From: Dasypus novemcinctus
Taxonomy: Eukaryota > Chordata > Mammalia > Cingulata > Dasypodidae
NCBI RefSeq assembly: GCF_030445035.2
Contig: NC_080694.1
Location: 69,393,147 to 69,457,146, forward strand
Direction: 5' to 3'
Length of the DNA stretch: 64,000 nt
Shown: positions 48,431 to 61,200 of the stretch, piece after piece
Numbering within the stretch: position 1 is the stretch's first letter
Layout: each line of letters opens with the position of its first letter
Made by a program: the position numbers and the translations under genes
Notes under the pieces: model-generated
The model's input: the letters and a program-made list of their open reading frames with translations, nothing else
The model's database searches: none
What the model was told of the DNA's origin: nothing

Positions 48431-50195
48431 AAAGAAAATAATCAATGGATCTTATTGTGGTGAATGATAAGGAAAAAATGGCGAGAGAGAAGATGCAGGC
48501 AGGTTGGAAGATGGGTAGTGTGGAAGATGGGATGTTCCTGGTCAGAAAAAGTCTCTCTGAAGTTAAACTTCTGAGCAAAGTCCCAAAGGAAGTTTTACAA
48601 AAGCAGCAACAAAGAGTCTAAAGTGCTCAAACACCCATATGGAATTATAGGGGTTTTAGGGGATCTCCTTGTATCATTTATAAATTCTTTCATTCAGTTA
48701 ACCTGATAAATTTGGACACCGTTAATATGTTTGCAATATATCTTTGTTCATAGTGGGAAAGAAGGAATTTTAGAAATTATTTGCATCTTGGAAACCAACC
48801 CCGTTGGTCAAAACCAAAGTTAATCTGTAGGCCAAACTATAACTTGCCAGCCCACAAGGAATAATGAAGAATTGTAAATCCTTTAAGATGGTATATTTTA
48901 ACTTTTTTTGAAATAGTATTTAGGGGTTTTCTGTATTATTTTTAAAAAATTCAACATCCCACCGAATTGGTCTCTCTCCGGGAATCATGTTCCAGTCAGT
49001 CCTTTTTTTCTTCCTGTGTGCTTTTAGGGGCAATGTCTCCCAATATTTCCAAATAATAATTAATCAGGAACTGTTAGCTCTGTGGGAAATCTGTGCTCAG
49101 GCTTCCCAGATGCTTTTCTAACGGCTTCCACTGGCTCTTCAGTGCCTGGAAGATGTTGACCATATAGTAGGGATAATCAAAATCATTAGAACAATGCCTG
49201 ATATATATATATCAAAATGTCACATTGAGTAAATTTTACCTGTGAAGGTATGTACATAAAATGTAATAATGCAAACTCATTAAATGTAATGGAGGTCTAT
49301 AGTTAATGACATGAATCATTAAATAGTCTGTATAAAAAGTATGTTCCAAGCAAAACAAGTGTCCAGAAATAAAGTCAGAGAGTACCCCTGGGTGACCTGA
49401 TTTCTAAAATTGCTTTCACATTATTCTCTGTGGATTTTCAGTATCATTTGATTTTTATAAAATGGTCATCTATGCTAGCTATGAAAACAATACGGATCGT
49501 TTCATTTTGCTTCTTGTTCTAAATGAAAATAGCTTTGTAATTTAAAACATTATAAAAATCATACATTTTCTTAGTAAAACTTCAAGTAAATCAGATAAGT
49601 CTACAGGAGACACTAAAATTTCCCTGAACTACTATCACTCATACATAAAAATTACTAATGTTTTAAAACTTTATATATCTCTATAAGTATATACACATGT
49701 AATTTTATATCAATAGCTTATAATATACACACCATTTTAATCTGAGTATCTTACCTTCTAACCTTTAAAAGTGTTACTTACCACATCCTTTCCTTTCTAT
49801 CATCTCATAAAATGAAATCTTATCAATTCATTGTGTACCATTCCACAAACTTTACTATGCAAACAAATATCATTACTGTATGTCAAATAAATACATTTTT
49901 TCTTTAGTTTGTAATTTTTGGGATGAAATTATATGCACTTTGGAGAATCTGACTTTTCCCACTTAATAGTTTTGCTGTTTCTAATTTTTTGCCACAAAAA
50001 GATGACCCAGTGATCCTCCCCCTAATTCATTTGCCTATATATGTCATCATTATTTTATATATTAGTATATATATTTTATTTTAAATTTTATTATAAAAGT
50101 TCAAATAACATAAAAATACAGAGTGTGATATGAAATGATTCTGCATACTCATGACACTGATTGACATTTTGCCATATTTATTACATCTTCTGTGT
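48431..50195. other. No gene seen
   Basis: AT-rich non-coding sequence, with an L1M-like antisense scrap at about 50060-50195 (CATTTTGCCATATTTATTAC). No supported gene. Confidence 0.55.
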
Positions 50196-50425
50196 TCTTC
50201 TTGATTGAGTGGCTGTTTATATAGCACACAAAAGGGTCAGGGACTCAAACTGAGTTGCCCTAATGACGTGGTCAAATCAAAGCCCTTATCTTAACATAAT
50301 TTAATCAAAGACATATCAGCTGAATCTAATATAACAAAAGGATATCATGAACAGAGGGGGATAGGCCAGTTTAGAAACATAATCAATATCTCTTTTTGGA
50401 ATTCATAAATAATCTCAAACTGCCA
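50196..50425 (-). mobile_element. Truncated LTR related to 47030-47685
   Basis: Minus strand TATGGCAGTTTGAGATTATT through GTGCTATATAAACAGCCACT: the U3 part and TATA box of the same LTR family. It stops just after the TATA box region, lacking R/U5. Confidence 0.82.
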
Positions 50426-52056
50426 TACTAGTCAATTTGAAAATCTTTTTGTCTTAATAGATGAAGTAATAGCTATTGATATGATCGATATGTTTGGCCT
50501 TAGTTCTGTCATATTATTTTATATATAAAACTGTCATATTATTTTATATATAAAACTACACACATGTATGGTCTTTACTATCTGTTCTGGGGATACAACT
50601 ACCTATTAGTGGTGTAACTTTTAGCATTTAGGAAAGTTTATGTTTTTGTTCTAATAGTTAGCTTTCTATAAAAGTAATCAGTCCTTTATTTTTTAAGACA
50701 TTCTTACTGATATTGAAATTGCTCTTTTTCCTTACCCCTCTGTCTCCTACAGTCTCCAATTTGAATTAATTTGTTTTTTCTCCCAATTAATAGCTATAAG
50801 GAAATAATCCAGTTTATTTTATTTTTCATATACTTTCCCATTTCTTCCCCCATTACTGACAGTTGTTTAAGAGCATATAGACATTACAATTTATTTTGTT
50901 TCCTTCATTTCATCATATATTATTAGTCCTGCACCAAAATTATTAAACAAGAATGCCTAGATCTTGTGCACTGACATGGACTTCTATGGTTTAGAGACAG
51001 GGACTATTTAGTAATTGACTTCTAGAGATGGAGGATTCTCCAAATTAGAAAGAGTGGTAGAAACTTTACTGGAGGAAAGGATAAATGTTTAGGTTAGTTG
51101 TGAATATTTATCACCACTTAGTAGTATAGTCAAAAGTGGTAAAAATGGGAAATTTTAGGCTGCACATATGTTACCAGAATAAAAAAATACATGCAAAATT
51201 ATAGAACTGCATGATACAAAGAGTGAACCCTAATGCAAAGTATGGACTACAGTTAACAATATAATTATAATACATTTTCTTCAATTGTAGCAAAGACCAA
51301 ACAATGTAGAATGTAGTTACCATACTAATGTTAACAGTAGGAAAATGTGTGTGTGTGAGGGGGTACATGGAAACTCTGTACTTGCAGCATGATATTTCCG
51401 TAAACTTATTACTGCTCTGATAAAATTGAAAAAATGTTTATGCTATGCAATAAATAATTCAATTATAGGCTCAGCTTCGGTTGTGACTAATTAATTTGTT
51501 CTAAAAGGTAAAGTAAAGCTTTATACGAATTCAATTCTTCCATTTTCAGGAGAGAAAAATTTGTTTTTTTAACCAATGTGTGTGGGTGTGGGCATGAATG
51601 CAAGTGAAGAGAAGGAAATTAATTCACTGTGTGTGAAGGGTTTCCCTACCTGTTTTACATTTTTATTTTTTCCTCATTTAATCTTCACATCTATGCAGTA
51701 CCTACTGCATCTATCTCAGATGAGAAAACAAAGGTTCAGAAAAGGAAAATAACTTGCTTAAGGGGACACAGTTAAACCTGTGAGTTAAGGTAGATTGAAA
51801 TAGCTAAGGAGATGAAAAAGCTTATGCCATGTGGGAAACTTGTGACTTTTTTGCCTCAATGGAAAACAAATCAGATAGACAATATTTTAATTCTTGAAGG
51901 AAAGCTAAAAGAGCCTCTCCAATAAATAGATTTTGGGCCAATTTCCACATGTCTTATTAGTTTAAATTTAAGAAAACATTGTGGAAGCTAATCTGACCCA
52001 CCCATACATTTATTTATTTTACCTTTAGCAAGTAACTTTCGTTACCTATTTTGTGC
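50426..52056. other. No gene seen; possible MIR scrap
   Basis: AT-rich, non-coding. About 51650-51800 resembles an antisense MIR (CATCTATCTCAGATGAGAAA, CAAAGGTTCAGAAAAGG, CTTGCTTAAGGGGACACAG). No gene recognised. Confidence 0.55.
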
Positions 52057-53174
52057 TGTATAGCTACACATATTGGGGTCTATAGATTTTAGATTATTTT
52101 TTCTCATTTTAAAACTCTACTTGTAAAAAGACAACATTTTCTCGTAAATTCAGACAACTTATTCCATAAGTCTAAATTTGTTGTTAGGTATCAGCAGGAT
52201 TAGGTTAGTAGTTGTCTTTGATTTTTGAGCATTTGATAGCACAATATATTTGATAACACAGCTACATGTCTTCCAATCCCAACTGTTTTAGTAATGAAGA
52301 ATTCACTAGACAAAGCACTGAGATATTTACATTAGGGAAATGATAAGCCTTCCAACTCACTCTATTGGAGAGAATTCTTAGTGCATCTACAGTCCCCCAC
52401 ATTGACTACTTAGTGCATTATGGCCACTTTGAGGTTTTTTTAGATTTTACAATGATCATTGTTTATTTAGAAGATGTAAGCCCCATCTAACCTAGGATGT
52501 ACATCTAAATAAAATTGAAATAAATTGATAGAACAGATGAATGAACATATTTAAGTCCTATACTAACTGGGAATGGCTTGGAAAGAATGTTTTTCATTTA
52601 TCTTTATATTTCCAGTCTGTCATAATTTTGACATTTATGATATTTGGTTTTAAAGGAATTTAATTGAAATTTAATGTCCAAGTATTCTGAGGTATGTTCA
52701 TTTTGTATTGTTTCTAAGCTATTTATCTGTTAGTCAGATGAGTCTTCCTTTGCAAAAAAAAACAAGAAAAGACAAAAAAGAAACAGGTAGATATATCTGA
52801 AAAAATGTCAGTCTACAAGCTTGTTTAAATCAAACATAAAGGGGTTTTATATGGAATTTTAGCTTCAGTGTATTGAAAGACAATTGATTTAATTGGTTTT
52901 CTTTCTTGGACTGCTTTTAATTCTTAGCTACTTATTGGCTAGTGATTGATGCTAAATGTAAGGGGATTAAACAATTGATTTCTTTATATATCTTTGCTAA
53001 AGCAAAGCAGTAGTTCCCAAATAGTGATCATATATGAGTCAAACACAAAAGGTGGATTTTCACAGTGCCTCCCACAGAGTAGAAATTCAGTATCTATTTA
53101 TTTAGTGACTGGTTAATCTGGTCACCATATTTCAACCCACATTTATTCCCAGAGGCTATTTACTTACATTCTTT

Positions 53175-54839
53175 TTTTAAATTTTTTTTTATTGATTTTG
53201 TAAAAATATTACATTAAAAAAATATGAGGTCCCATTCAACCCTACCACCCTCACCCCACCACTTCCCCCCCAGCAACCCTCACTCCCATTATCATGACAC
53301 ATCCATTGCACCTGGTAAGTACATCTCTGGGCATCTCTGCACCCCATGGTCAATGGTCTACATCATGGCCCATACTCTCCCACATTCCATCCAGTGGGCC
53401 CTGGGAGGATTTACAATGTTCGGTGATTGCCCCTGAAGCACCATCCAGGGCAACTCTAAGTCCCAAAGGCGCCTCCACCTCTCATTTCTCCTGCCATTCC
53501 CCATACCCATCAGCCACCATGTCCACTTTTCCCACTCCAATGCCACCTTTTCTCTGTGGACCTTGGATTGGTTGTGTCCGTTGCACCTCTATGTCAAGAG
53601 GAGGCTCAGATTCCACATGGATACTGGATGCAATCCTCTTGCTTTCAGTTGTAGGCCCTCTAGACTCCATGGTGTGGTGGTTGTCCTTCTTCAACTCCAT
53701 CTTAGCTGAGTGAGGTGAGTCCAATAAATCAGATTGTAGGAGCTGAAGTTTGTTGGGGCTCAGGGCCTGGCTATCCTATTTTCAGTCCAGAGATTCAAAT
53801 CCCCTAAATATATCTTAAACCCCAACACCAACTATAATTCCAGTAAAGTAGCATGAAAGTCTTGTGCAAAGAGATCCCATCTGAGTCCAGCTCCATCACA
53901 CAGAAACACCGGCTCCAAAGAAGGGCCATCTGCCATGGCAGTAAACCCCATCTGCCATGACCATAGAACCCATGGGTCTCTTTAGCCCTCAAAGGAATGA
54001 ACACCTGGGGTTGTATCTACTTTATCTGTCTCTTAGACTCTGCTCAGTTGTGCTTAAGGGCAATCCTTCTGAAAGCCTCCAGACTCTTTTTTAGAGACTC
54101 GTAGCCATATAAACTCATTTCTCCTTTCCATTTCCCCCTTACATTAGGTCAAACAGCAATTTAAAGTCATGTTATTATATGTAGACAGTGATATTCTGCT
54201 GATCCGCATTGAACCTTCAATTCAAGGTCATTTTCCAGTTGCATCATCAGTTGGTACTTGGTAGTGATCCCTCGGTGCCAGGGAGGCTCATCCCCGGGTG
54301 TCATGTCCCACGCTGGGGGGAAGGCATTGCATTTACATGCTGAGTTTGGCTTCGAGACTGGCCACATTTGAGTAACATGAAGGCTGTCAGGAGGAAATTC
54401 CCAGGCACAGTGCTGCTCTAGGCCATGTTCTTATTTCAGGCATATAGGCTCACAAGCATAGTCATTAGTATCATGCTCTCACTGTTGGACCCTCATTCCT
54501 TCCTGGTCCTTACCGTTGCACCTGGGAGACTGCCGCTGCTCCCCTAGGGACCACGACAGAGCACTCCCGGCCAGGAACCCAGTACCCCCCCAGCTTTAGT
54601 TTTTAATTGTTGCCACTATGAGTATATCCAAACATTACCATGCACCCTGGACATATGCCCTGTATAGCTCCCTGTCAGCCCTATATCACCTGTCAATAGT
54701 GTCCTATACCAGTATTCCTCTGCCGCCACTGCTGAACCACTCTGTGATCCAAAACCTCCCGAAAATTGAAGCCCAATATAATGTCAGGATCCCTTACTAG
54801 CAAAATGGGATAAGGCGATGGGTTTAAAGGTCAGGTACC
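53175..54839 (-). mobile_element. 5'-truncated L1 3' UTR insertion
   Basis: Colinear with 21248 to about 22865 of the large L1 (all 3' UTR, no ORF2). An 8-bp duplication CATTCTTT lies at 53167-53174 and 54840-54847. The last 53 bp at its 5' side (54787-54839) do not match the L1 UTR and may be filler from the insertion. Copy A has the empty site (near 37160), so it inserted after the segmental duplication. Confidence 0.9.
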
Positions 54840-55186
54840 CATTCTTTATTGTATTTATATCCATGCTGGCTTTCAACCTCTATGGCTTTGCCATGTTCTT
54901 CTATTTTACCTGGATATTGTCTGCCAAACTCGGGTCCCAGAGAATCCTTAAATTCAACCCAAGTTCCATCTACTTAAAATATGTGTGGATTCTGTGCTTT
55001 TAATTCCTTGATTATTTTCAATTGTCCTGTGACCTCCGTTCAGGAAGGAGCCTATTTTAAAAGCTAACATAGAATATCTTCAAATAAGTTTTAATGCATA
55101 CTATGAGTTTGGATATAGATCTAAAATATCTAAAATTGAAGACAACTAGAAAGTGTGTTTCATTACTTCATTCATTCTAATATTTT

Positions 55187-56149
55187 CTATAACTTCCAGT
55201 TCCTCCTCATCTTTGCAGCTTTGTGCTCCACCCTCATCAGCTTCTTCAGTGCATCCTTCATGTCCTTGTTCCTCAAGGTGTAGATGAGGGGGTTGAGACT
55301 TGGAGTGACGATGGTGTAGAAGAGGGTGAGGAACTTTCCCTGGTCCTGGGAGGTACTGTTACCTGGCCGCAGGTACATGTAGATAATAGTTCCATAGAAG
55401 ATGGACACCACAGTGAGATGAGAGCCACAGGTATTAATTGCTTTTCGTTGGCCTGCTTTTGACCTCATTCTCAGCACAGCTTGGGCAATGTAGCCATATG
55501 ATATAAGAATAAGCATGAGGGGGGTAAGGACAATGATGATACCTAAAGCAAAAACAGACATTTCAACGGTTGTGGTGTCTACACAGGCTAATTTGACCAT
55601 AGCAGGCAACTCACACAAGAAATGGTCCAGAATATTTTTTCCACATCTAGGCAAATCCAGAGTGAGTGTACATAAAACTACAGAATTGGCCAAACTAATG
55701 CCCCAGACCGTGGTAATCATCCTGAGGCACAGATGAGGGCTCATGATGACCAAGTAATGCAAGGGCTTACAAATGGCCGTGAAGCGGTCGTAGGACATCG
55801 CTGCCAGGAGGAGGCACTCCGTGGAGCCCAGCCACATGTAAACGTAGAGTTGAACGATGCAGCCCCCCCAGCTGATGCTCTTGTCAGGCCCCCACAAGTT
55901 GACCAGCATCTGGGGGATGATGCTGGTGGTGAAACATAGATCCAGGAAAGATAAATTCCTGAGGAAGAAGTACATTGGTGTGTGGAGATGGGAGTCCAGG
56001 AGTGTAGCCAGAATGATGGCCGTGTTACCCACCAATGTGATTAGGTAGAAGATGGTGACAACTCCTGAGAGCATCACCTCCAGCTTGGGGTGGTCAGCGA
56101 AGCCAAGCAGAATAAAACCATGGGGAGAACTATAGTTGCTTTGGTCCAT
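55187..56149 (-). CDS. OR2W1: Olfactory receptor, OR2W1-like, copy B (intact)
   Basis: A 320-residue odorant receptor starting MDQSNYSS, with the same motifs and spacing as copy A (N5-Y-S sequon, Cys97, MSYDRFTAIC at 118-127, KAINTCGSHL at 236-245, NPLIY at 286-290). Differences from A: K3Q, I147T, H165D, N171K, L197M, A254T, L258M, Q261R, A266T, K268Q, F274L, S320L. Several lie in the second and third extracellular loops or TM6-7, so ligand range could differ. The frame is open for 50 further codons upstream, but those are the translated polypyrimidine tract. Residues 4-146 are identical to A at protein and DNA level, which suggests gene conversion. Whether A, B or neither is the strict orthologue of human OR2W1 cannot be told here. 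Confidence 0.96.
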   Translation of the reverse strand: MDQSNYSSPHGFILLGFADHPKLEVMLSGVVTIFYLITLVGNTAIILATLLDSHLHTPMYFFLRNLSFLDLCFTTSIIPQMLVNLWGPDKSISWGGCIVQLYVYMWLGSTECLLLAAMSYDRFTAICKPLHYLVIMSPHLCLRMITTVWGISLANSVVLCTLTLDLPRCGKNILDHFLCELPAMVKLACVDTTTVEMSVFALGIIIVLTPLMLILISYGYIAQAVLRMRSKAGQRKAINTCGSHLTVVSIFYGTIIYMYLRPGNSTSQDQGKFLTLFYTIVTPSLNPLIYTLRNKDMKDALKKLMRVEHKAAKMRRNWKL

Positions 56150-56169
56150 AATCCTCCAATACCTAAATC

Positions 56170-56290
56170 CTAGAATGAGAAGGGGGGGTGAGTAAGTGGA
56201 AGGAGGGGAAGAAGGAAAAGGAGGAAGGAGAAGGAGAAGGAGAAGGAGGAGAAGAAGGAGAAGGAAAAGAAGAATAAGGAGGAAATATTT
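56170..56290 (-). promoter_or_regulatory. Polypyrimidine tract and splice acceptor for OR copy B coding exon
   Basis: Minus strand pyrimidine repeat (CTTCTCCTCCTTCTCC type) ending CCCCCCTTCTCATTCTAG, with the AG at 56171-56170. The repeat length and pattern differ from copy A, showing microsatellite turnover inside a probable splice signal. Confidence 0.65.
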
Positions 56291-56934
56291 TCCATGCAAA
56301 CTTTCTAAATCATTTAATATTTGATTAAATTCATGAACTAAACTGGGAAAGAGAATTTATATTAACAATTTTATAAATTGGGGGTGTTTAATATTGCAGT
56401 CAAGTTATCTGGTATTTGTTGCAGATTCTATTATAGTGATGAGTTTAATATTAGATTTTTAAATATCTAGGTGAACATGGAGATCTCATTCATAAATTCA
56501 GGGCCTAATTATCTCACAAGTAAACTTGACAATATGGAATAGGTCTGGTTCTAAAATGACATAATACTATTTCCCAAAAAACTAGTTATCTTGATGTAGT
56601 GGCCTTATTCTTTTACATGGTCAGAGAGTTCACCTATAACTACCTATAAAATACAGTGATTTGGCTAATGTCAGAATGAGGAAAAGAATGTTCTTCTTTT
56701 TCCATATCTTAGTGAGAAGCTCCTTCAATCTCCCAGTTTATGTAAGAGATCTGACATTTTTCATGGGCACCCTCATCTCCCTCAGCCCTAATACCTATCT
56801 TATCACCTCATTCTTGAATGCAACAATTTTTTTTTATCTTTTGCTTTTTAAAATTTCTACCACCGCTGCTATCCTTGAGAACACTGCCATTTTTCTTCTA
56901 GAGCCTGGCAATTGTCTCTTATGTATCCATCGTG

Positions 56935-57260
56935 TCTGTTTACATTGTTTCACCGCACATAACATCACACTTTCCATGTCTTGATGCTTCCCAATGACTT
57001 TCCAGTATAATAAGAAGATTTAAATTCCTCAAGATGTACTCAACAGACCTGTGTCATTTGGCTCCTGCCTAACCCTCATGCTCAATTCACAAACCATTTT
57101 CCCCATTCTGTTACTTTTCTCTCTCAGTTTTTTTCATATGTGAAACTCATTCTCATCTAAGCTCTTGGAGTCCTCTTGTTTTCTAAACTCCTGCTCATTC
57201 TTTAAGCTGCCTCTTAAATGTTTCTTGCTTAAAGAAGATGTCCCTGGCCCACAGTCTCTT
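56935..57260. mobile_element. Old LINE (L2-like) remnant, copy B
   Basis: Paralogue of 41580-41880 with the same order of motifs (CATTTGGCTCCTGCC; CTCATTCTTTAAGCTGCCTC). The family call is tentative. Confidence 0.4.
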
Positions 57261-57309
57261 CTTATTTCATATCTTTTATCAGGTATAGGGAGCTCTTAAG
57301 AGCACCAGT

Positions 57310-57550
57310 GTAGCATGGAGCTTAAGAGGTTGGGCAGAGTCGTTATGTTCATGTGTCACCTGTGCCAGGTATATAGCTTGATCCTATGCAATTTACAGAA
57401 CACTACCGGGTTCAGTTTTCTATCTGCAAAGACAGGAATCATGAGAATACCCAGGGTTGGGGTCAAGATTAAAAGAGCAATGTTTGTAAGATGTTTAGAA
57501 CAATGTTTGAACCATGGTCTGCCTCAATAATCGTGAGTTGTCACAATTAC
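57310..57550 (+). mobile_element. MIR SINE, copy B
   Basis: Paralogue of the MIR at 41935-42185: GGAGCTTAAGAGGTTGGGCA, TGTCACCTGTGCCAGG, then ATCTGCAAAGACAGGAATCA. Confidence 0.75.
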
Positions 57551-59065
57551 TGTGAGAAGAAATTGTACTTAAGCAGCATGTGGGTAAATGTTGCTTAACA
57601 CCCCAGCCCCCCACTAGTCTAAGCTTTAAGGAAGGATGCAGGATGTCTATTGTTTTCACTCTGTCTCAAGCACCTAAAGCAGAATTTTAAAACACAGAGA
57701 AGTTTTGAATAAATGAAAAAGTGCCCACACTCTGAATTATGATGGAAAAATTACTAAAAGTTATTAGTTAGCATTTTCTTTAATTGAAATCTTACACTGA
57801 TGTTTTGTGAAGTTATTTTCATTGCGTGATAGTTGGGATTCGACTAATGGAAAAGACTTTGGTATTATATATGCAGTAACAAATAACCAATTTATTCAGT
57901 GTGTTGAAAAATAATAAAAAATACTGGTCTCTCTTTCAAGGACAAATAAGTTCAACGTTCTTCAGTAGTGGTTCTCTAGATAGACACGGGTGGAGCTGCT
58001 GGAAATTTTAACACATAGATTATCAGTAGTCCAACTCATAGTTTCCTGCCAACTGCCAATGATTATGGAAAGAGAGCTACTTATCATCTGAAGAAAAACT
58101 AATATTCAAAAAGTTTCATTTTAAAAATAGCTAAGAGAAAATATTTGATTGAAGAATTACAGGTAAATATCAAGCTTGTGTGTGTGTATGTAGATATAGA
58201 ACAAAATTCTTTGCTTTTTGTTTATTATCCCATTTCAAATGTTTCTTCAATATGAAAACTTCAGTCAAGTAGTGATCATGTTTCAAAAGTGGACACATTC
58301 ACCAGACTAACTGAATATACTGGTCAAGATAGTTATTTTATGAATTCCTCAGAATTTGCTTTTCAAAAATCATGATTTAAACCACTGATCCAGTTAGACA
58401 GAAAGGAAAGAAATAACTCTGAAATGGATTACAAGCTTTCAAACATCATTTGAGTTTTGAAATGTCTGAGCAGGAGATGAATAAATAATTAATAGTTTCT
58501 TATTGACAGAAATCTTGGTGTGTGTATTTGTGCCTAACATCTGAATAAAATAGGGCTTTAGTTAACATGATCTAAATAAAAATGCAATAATTAAAAAATT
58601 ATATAGTGCTTTTATTTCCTTGACAATTTCATTAGCACTGTGGTCTTCATTCAGAAAGGAAAAAAAAAATCCCTTTCAGCTTATTAAAATAGCTGACATA
58701 GAATACCTTCATATAATTTTTCATGCACATTATGAGTTTTGTATACAGATCTAAAATATCTTGAGACCTTCCTGGCTTCACAATCTTCATGAATAAAATA
58801 TGATATTTCAAGTCTTTTTCAATTTAATCTACAATTTCCTCTTTTATTTCTGCTGTATCAAAATGTCTGAAATCACAAATCAAGAAGTAGCCTTATGTCC
58901 CCTTCTCATAACACAGATTAACTTTATTCATTCCTTCATAATATAAATAGAAAGGAGGATTTCTCTGCAAAGACTTAAAATATTTCTTTACTTTAAGATC
59001 TCTTACCAAAAACCAAAGAACCAGGCCATACCAATTTAAATCCTTTTTCTTCTACTTCTTACAAT

Positions 59066-59320
59066 ATTTTTACCAACACAGGCACACATTTCCAAAAGAA
59101 TCTAAAGATGAACATTGCCATGCTCGGGAGACTTCCCTTGACATTCTACTTCTCAACCAGTGCAGAGCCCAGACTGGAGGCGGAATTTGTTAAGCATTGC
59201 TGTCCAGAGCTGCAACTCTCTCCTGCTTCCCCGCAGTGACACTCGAAAGCTGCTTTTCGTGCAGTGTGTTAAGGTAGATTCTCCACAGGGCTCCTCCTCC
59301 TGGAACACATGACTTCAGAT
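59066..59320 (-). promoter_or_regulatory. Conserved GC-rich block upstream of OR copy B (candidate promoter/5' exon)
   Basis: Paralogue of 44000-44260, about 3 kb upstream of the receptor start. It retains CTCGGGAGACTT, CTCCACAGGGCT and GGCTCCTCCTCCTGGAACAC; the copy A E-box CACGTG reads CACATG here. Function is inferred from position only. Confidence 0.35.
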
Positions 59321-60098
59321 GAGGGCATGGAACCTGTCACCAAGTCTCACCACTACATCAACCTGCAAATAGGCTTGAGCCTAGAGAAACAAGAATTGAA
59401 CAAAACTTCTTAACATTGACTGAAAATCGAGGTCATCAAGAAAAGCTATCTAAACCAAACAGAGTGCATCCCATTGGCACACTAGAGTACACTACTATAA
59501 AAAACTCCAGTTGATGAAACAGTTGGTGAATCAGAATATATCCTGATATTTCAAAAGGACACAGTAGATGAAAAAGTTATCCAGTATGAAAGAAGGGCAG
59601 GGAAATGAGAATGTATTGCCAGAAAATTTTCTCTAGCTAATGATTGTATTATAAATAATCATATTGGCTTTTAAAGTGCAATTCTAACACTAGAGTTATA
59701 ACATATATTGATTCTTTAAAATCATCTTACCATGGATAGTAAGATTGATTTTGTAGATAAATTGCATTTAAATAAGATACCCTAATAGTTATTTCTGACA
59801 CTCAAGGTCGAAAACAGTGTCTATGAAAATGTTCAAGCTCCAAAGCCCTGAAGAGTATGTTGTGGGTCATAGGAAATTGCTTATTTTTATTTGGTGCTAA
59901 TGTGCCTCTGACTTGATGACCACTGTTGGTGATTCAAATACGTCTGTGCTTATGACAGCTAGTTACTTTGGTATCTCAGAGGTCATATTTAACCCGAGAT
60001 CCTGGGACAAGTGTGGGCTCTGAGGGTTTTTATAAGTTGGTTTATGATCATTAAGTTTATTTTAAACTTTTATGAAATACTTTAAAACTCACAGAATA

Positions 60099-60212
60099 GG
60101 AGAGTGGATGTAGCTCAGTGATTGAGCACCTGCCTCCCATGTACAAGGTCCTAGATTCAAACTCAGTACCTCCTAAAAAATTACTACAAAAACAGAAAAA
60201 ATAAACACACAG
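60099..60212 (+). mobile_element. Short DAS-type SINE
   Basis: tRNA-like head GTGGATGTAGCTCAGTGATT (A-box region), CACCTGCCTCCCATGTACAA, a B-box-like AGATTCAAACTC and CAGTACCTCC, then an A-rich tail. The form is the typical armadillo-group SINE derived from a tRNA. Confidence 0.85.
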
Positions 60213-61200
60213 GATAGTAAAGGAAATAATTCAAACCCACACAGAGAACTCCAAAATATTCTATACCTCTAGATACCCTGATCCACTATTTTAACATTTT
60301 GCCATCTTTGACATTTCAATCTACCTGTCCATCAATCCATCCATCCATCCATCCACCCATCCATCCATCCATCCATCCATCTCTCAATGTGTCTGTCTGT
60401 CTGTGTGTGTACATCTATTTATTGATCCATTTGCTGAACACTTGAGTATACGTTGTCTACATCATGCTCCTTGATCACATAACACTGCTATGCACATTTC
60501 CTAAGAACAAGGCCATTCACTTATGTATCCACCTTAAATGCAATTTTCAAGTTCAGGAAATTTAATATGGATATAAAGCTTACAGTTTATATTCCAATTT
60601 TTCATGTCCCACCAATGCCCCTCTGAGTCTGCTCTCTTTCCTTGTTAGGTCCTGCCCAGGACCATGTATTGCCTTTAATTGCCACCGACTCTTTAGTTGC
60701 TCCTTTTTTGTGCATGGGGACATGTACACAACCTAACCTTTCCCATCTCACTTGCCTTCCCCCCCACATACCATTCAGTGGATGAATCACATTCACTATG
60801 CTCTTCCTGCCTACCTTTCCTAAAACTTCCCACCTCACAGTCAGGAACCCTAAACCTGTTAAGAACTAACTCCTCATTCCCTTACCCCTGAATCTGGTAA
60901 CCTGCACTAGAACTTCTGACTTTATGAGCTGGCATTTTCTCGGATATTTTCTTTGTAGTTTCCATGGGGCTTACATTGAGCATCCTAGACCTGTAACAGT
61001 CTCATTAGATGTCAAATTTACTTTTATAGTACATACAAATTATGTTCCTATAACCCTCCCCCCCTCTCCTTTATGAAGCTTTTGTCATTAATTACATGTT
61101 TATACATATGAGTCTCAAACCACAGATTTATCATTGCATAGTGCATCTGCCTTTTAGATCCTGTAGGAAATGAAAAGTGGAGTTACAAACCAACCACAGT
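60213..61200 (-). mobile_element. Old L1M-type remnant with microsatellite
   Basis: Antisense L1M-like sequence (CCACTATTTTAACATTTTGC; TTTCCTAAGAACAAGGCCAT). No coding potential. The microsatellite at 60320-60383 lies inside it. Confidence 0.5.
60320..60383. repeat. (ATCC)n microsatellite
   Basis: About a dozen ATCC units with one CACC variant, followed by short GTCT and GT runs to 60410. Confidence 0.95.

Larger units (their letters stand above)
52057..60055. repeat. Segmental duplication, copy B (contains OR2W1-like gene B)
   Basis: Paralogous to 36065-45030 in the same orientation. Relative to copy A it gained an L1 3' end (53175-54839), lacks about 2.5 kb at about 54990, and has a fragment at 55000-55133 that resembles its own right flank (58613-58763). 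Its flanks are clearly diverged from copy A by eye, so the duplication is not recent. Confidence 0.85.

Noticed and set aside
56150-56299. 50-codon leucine-rich N-terminal extension of receptor copy B, looking like a signal peptide
   Set aside because: It is the translated polypyrimidine splice-acceptor tract; the family start is MDQSNYSS and the intron acceptor lies between.
60099-60212. A functional tRNA gene
   Set aside because: A- and B-box-like motifs are present, but there is no complete cloverleaf and an A-rich tail follows; it is a SINE.
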